Shown piece after piece: positions 5,446-6,165 of a stretch of DNA of 6,165 nucleotides (its first letter is position 1; each line of letters opens with the position of its first letter). Origin of the DNA: Methanosarcinaceae archaeon (lineage in GTDB: Archaea > Halobacteriota > Methanosarcinia > Methanosarcinales > Methanosarcinaceae). A program made the position numbers and the translations under genes. Under the pieces are notes generated by a model. It searched no databases. It worked only from the letters and a program-made list of their open reading frames with translations, and was not told the origin of the DNA. The stretch covers positions 1-6,165 of the forward strand of contig JAUVET010000095.1 in NCBI GenBank assembly GCA_030594665.1. Reading direction: 5' to 3'.

Positions 5446-6165
5446 TCAATATAATTTAACACCTGTTATACTTGTAATATTATTCTCCTGCATTGCGACC
5501 CCTATTGTCCGCTCGGCAGCTTCGATCATTGGTTTTCGGAGGGATACGACAATGAACTGCGCATTCTCCTTGGATGCTTTCACGCGCTTTGCCACTTTTT
5601 CGGCATTCACACCGTCAAGGAACATATCGATCTCATCAAAAGCATAGAACGGTGCAGGTCGATATTGCTGGATCGCAAACACAAACGCAAGCGCGGTCAG
5701 GCTCTTCTCCCCTCCGGACATTGCTTCGAGACGTTGCAGCGTCTTATCCTTTGGCTGCGCTTTTAATGTCATGCCGCCTGCAAACGGATCATCATAATCG
5801 TCAAGCACAAGTTCGCCTGTGCCGTCAGACAGTTCATTGAAAATGGTTTTGAATGGTTCGTTGATACCATCGAAAGCTTCCATGAACGCATCTTTCTTAA
5901 GCGTTTCATATTGCTCGATACGCTCAAGTATCTGCTGGCGCTCACTATCAAGGATATCCCGCCTTGACTTGAGATCCGCAAGTCTTATCTCAACCTTATC
6001 ATACTCATCGATCGCACGCATATTAACAGGTTCCAGACGTTGCATTGCACGCTCAATTGATTCGATCCTTGTACGCACGGTTTCATAGTTTGGCACTTCT
6101 TCATTCTCCTCAATACCGCGCTTTTCAAGTTCTTCAGTCAATTCCGTGATCTGCTCAAGCAATGC
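5446..6165 (-). CDS. smc: SMC chromosome segregation ATPase, C-terminal part (5' end outside window)
   Basis: These are the last 239 codons of SMC, the ATPase that forms the ring of the condensin; the frame is open to the window edge. Counted from the first codon in the window, residues 1-98 are the end of the returning coiled coil, with the conserved LEPVNMRAIDEYD entry to the head and heptad-like Glu/Lys/Arg-rich helices. The C-terminal head lobe follows: FKTIFNELSDGTGELVL, the ABC signature LEAMSGGEKS (146-155), Walker B PFYAFDEID (172-180) with catalytic Glu, the D-loop FLDGVN, and QFIVVSLRKPMIEAAERTIGV. The switch position is Leu rather than His, which I recall as common in archaeal SMCs. 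A TTG at 6162 is not a start, because the hinge, the N-terminal lobe and Walker A must lie beyond the window. smc leads the smc-scpA-scpB operon. Confidence 0.95.
   Translation of the reverse strand, partial: ALLEQITELTEELEKRGIEENEEVPNYETVRTRIESIERAMQRLEPVNMRAIDEYDKVEIRLADLKSRRDILDSERQQILERIEQYETLKKDAFMEAFDGINEPFKTIFNELSDGTGELVLDDYDDPFAGGMTLKAQPKDKTLQRLEAMSGGEKSLTALAFVFAIQQYRPAPFYAFDEIDMFLDGVNAEKVAKRVKASKENAQFIVVSLRKPMIEAAERTIGVAMQENNITSITGVKLY

Overview
The window most likely comes from a euryarchaeon of the methanogen/ANME type, probably in or near Methanosarcinales. The evidence is an SMC head of archaeal type (Ser-Leu-Arg-Lys where bacterial SMC or Rad50-like heads have a switch His), an smc-scpA-scpB gene order with overlapping or abutting stop/start codons, and Shine-Dalgarno sites of the GAGG type. 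The lineage is inferred from memory of the families and was not searched.

Region 1 (1-1360, + strand) is the 3' end of an operon. It holds the C-terminal part of a MoxR-type AAA+ ATPase, cut by the window edge, followed 1 nt later by a 311-residue von Willebrand A (VWA) protein. MoxR and VWA proteins usually act as a pair that remodels or loads metal into a client; no client gene is visible here. The VWA metal site looks partly degenerate.

Region 2 (1361-3469) is the accessory part. A stand-alone ORC/STAND-like P-loop ATPase (1484-2683, - strand) converges with the VWA gene. It is lower in G+C than its neighbours in the stretches I counted. Upstream of it lie 786 bases without a recognisable gene but with much symmetric structure. 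The main element is an inverted repeat of eight ATCCGT units (four per arm) with mirrored 10-9-9 / 9-9-10 spacing, flanked by an imperfect direct repeat. There is also a perfect 9-bp AT hairpin, a GC-rich island of stacked hairpins with a 16-bp palindrome, and a long hairpin downstream of scpB.

Region 3 (3470-6165, - strand) is the condensin operon, read right to left: smc (C-terminal 239 codons only), scpA (kleisin) and scpB. Their products should form the SMC-kleisin-kite complex that compacts and segregates the chromosome. Both accessory subunits are longer than the bacterial versions: ScpA has an N-terminal extension and an acidic insert, and ScpB has an extra C-terminal half of about 180 residues. 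scpB also carries an A11 homopolymer near its 5' end at which a one-base slip in either direction would end translation early.

I did not find CRISPR, tRNA, rRNA, a transposase or an integrase. The points most worth a second look are the eight-unit inverted repeat, the structured GC island, the ScpB C-terminal domain and the A11 tract.
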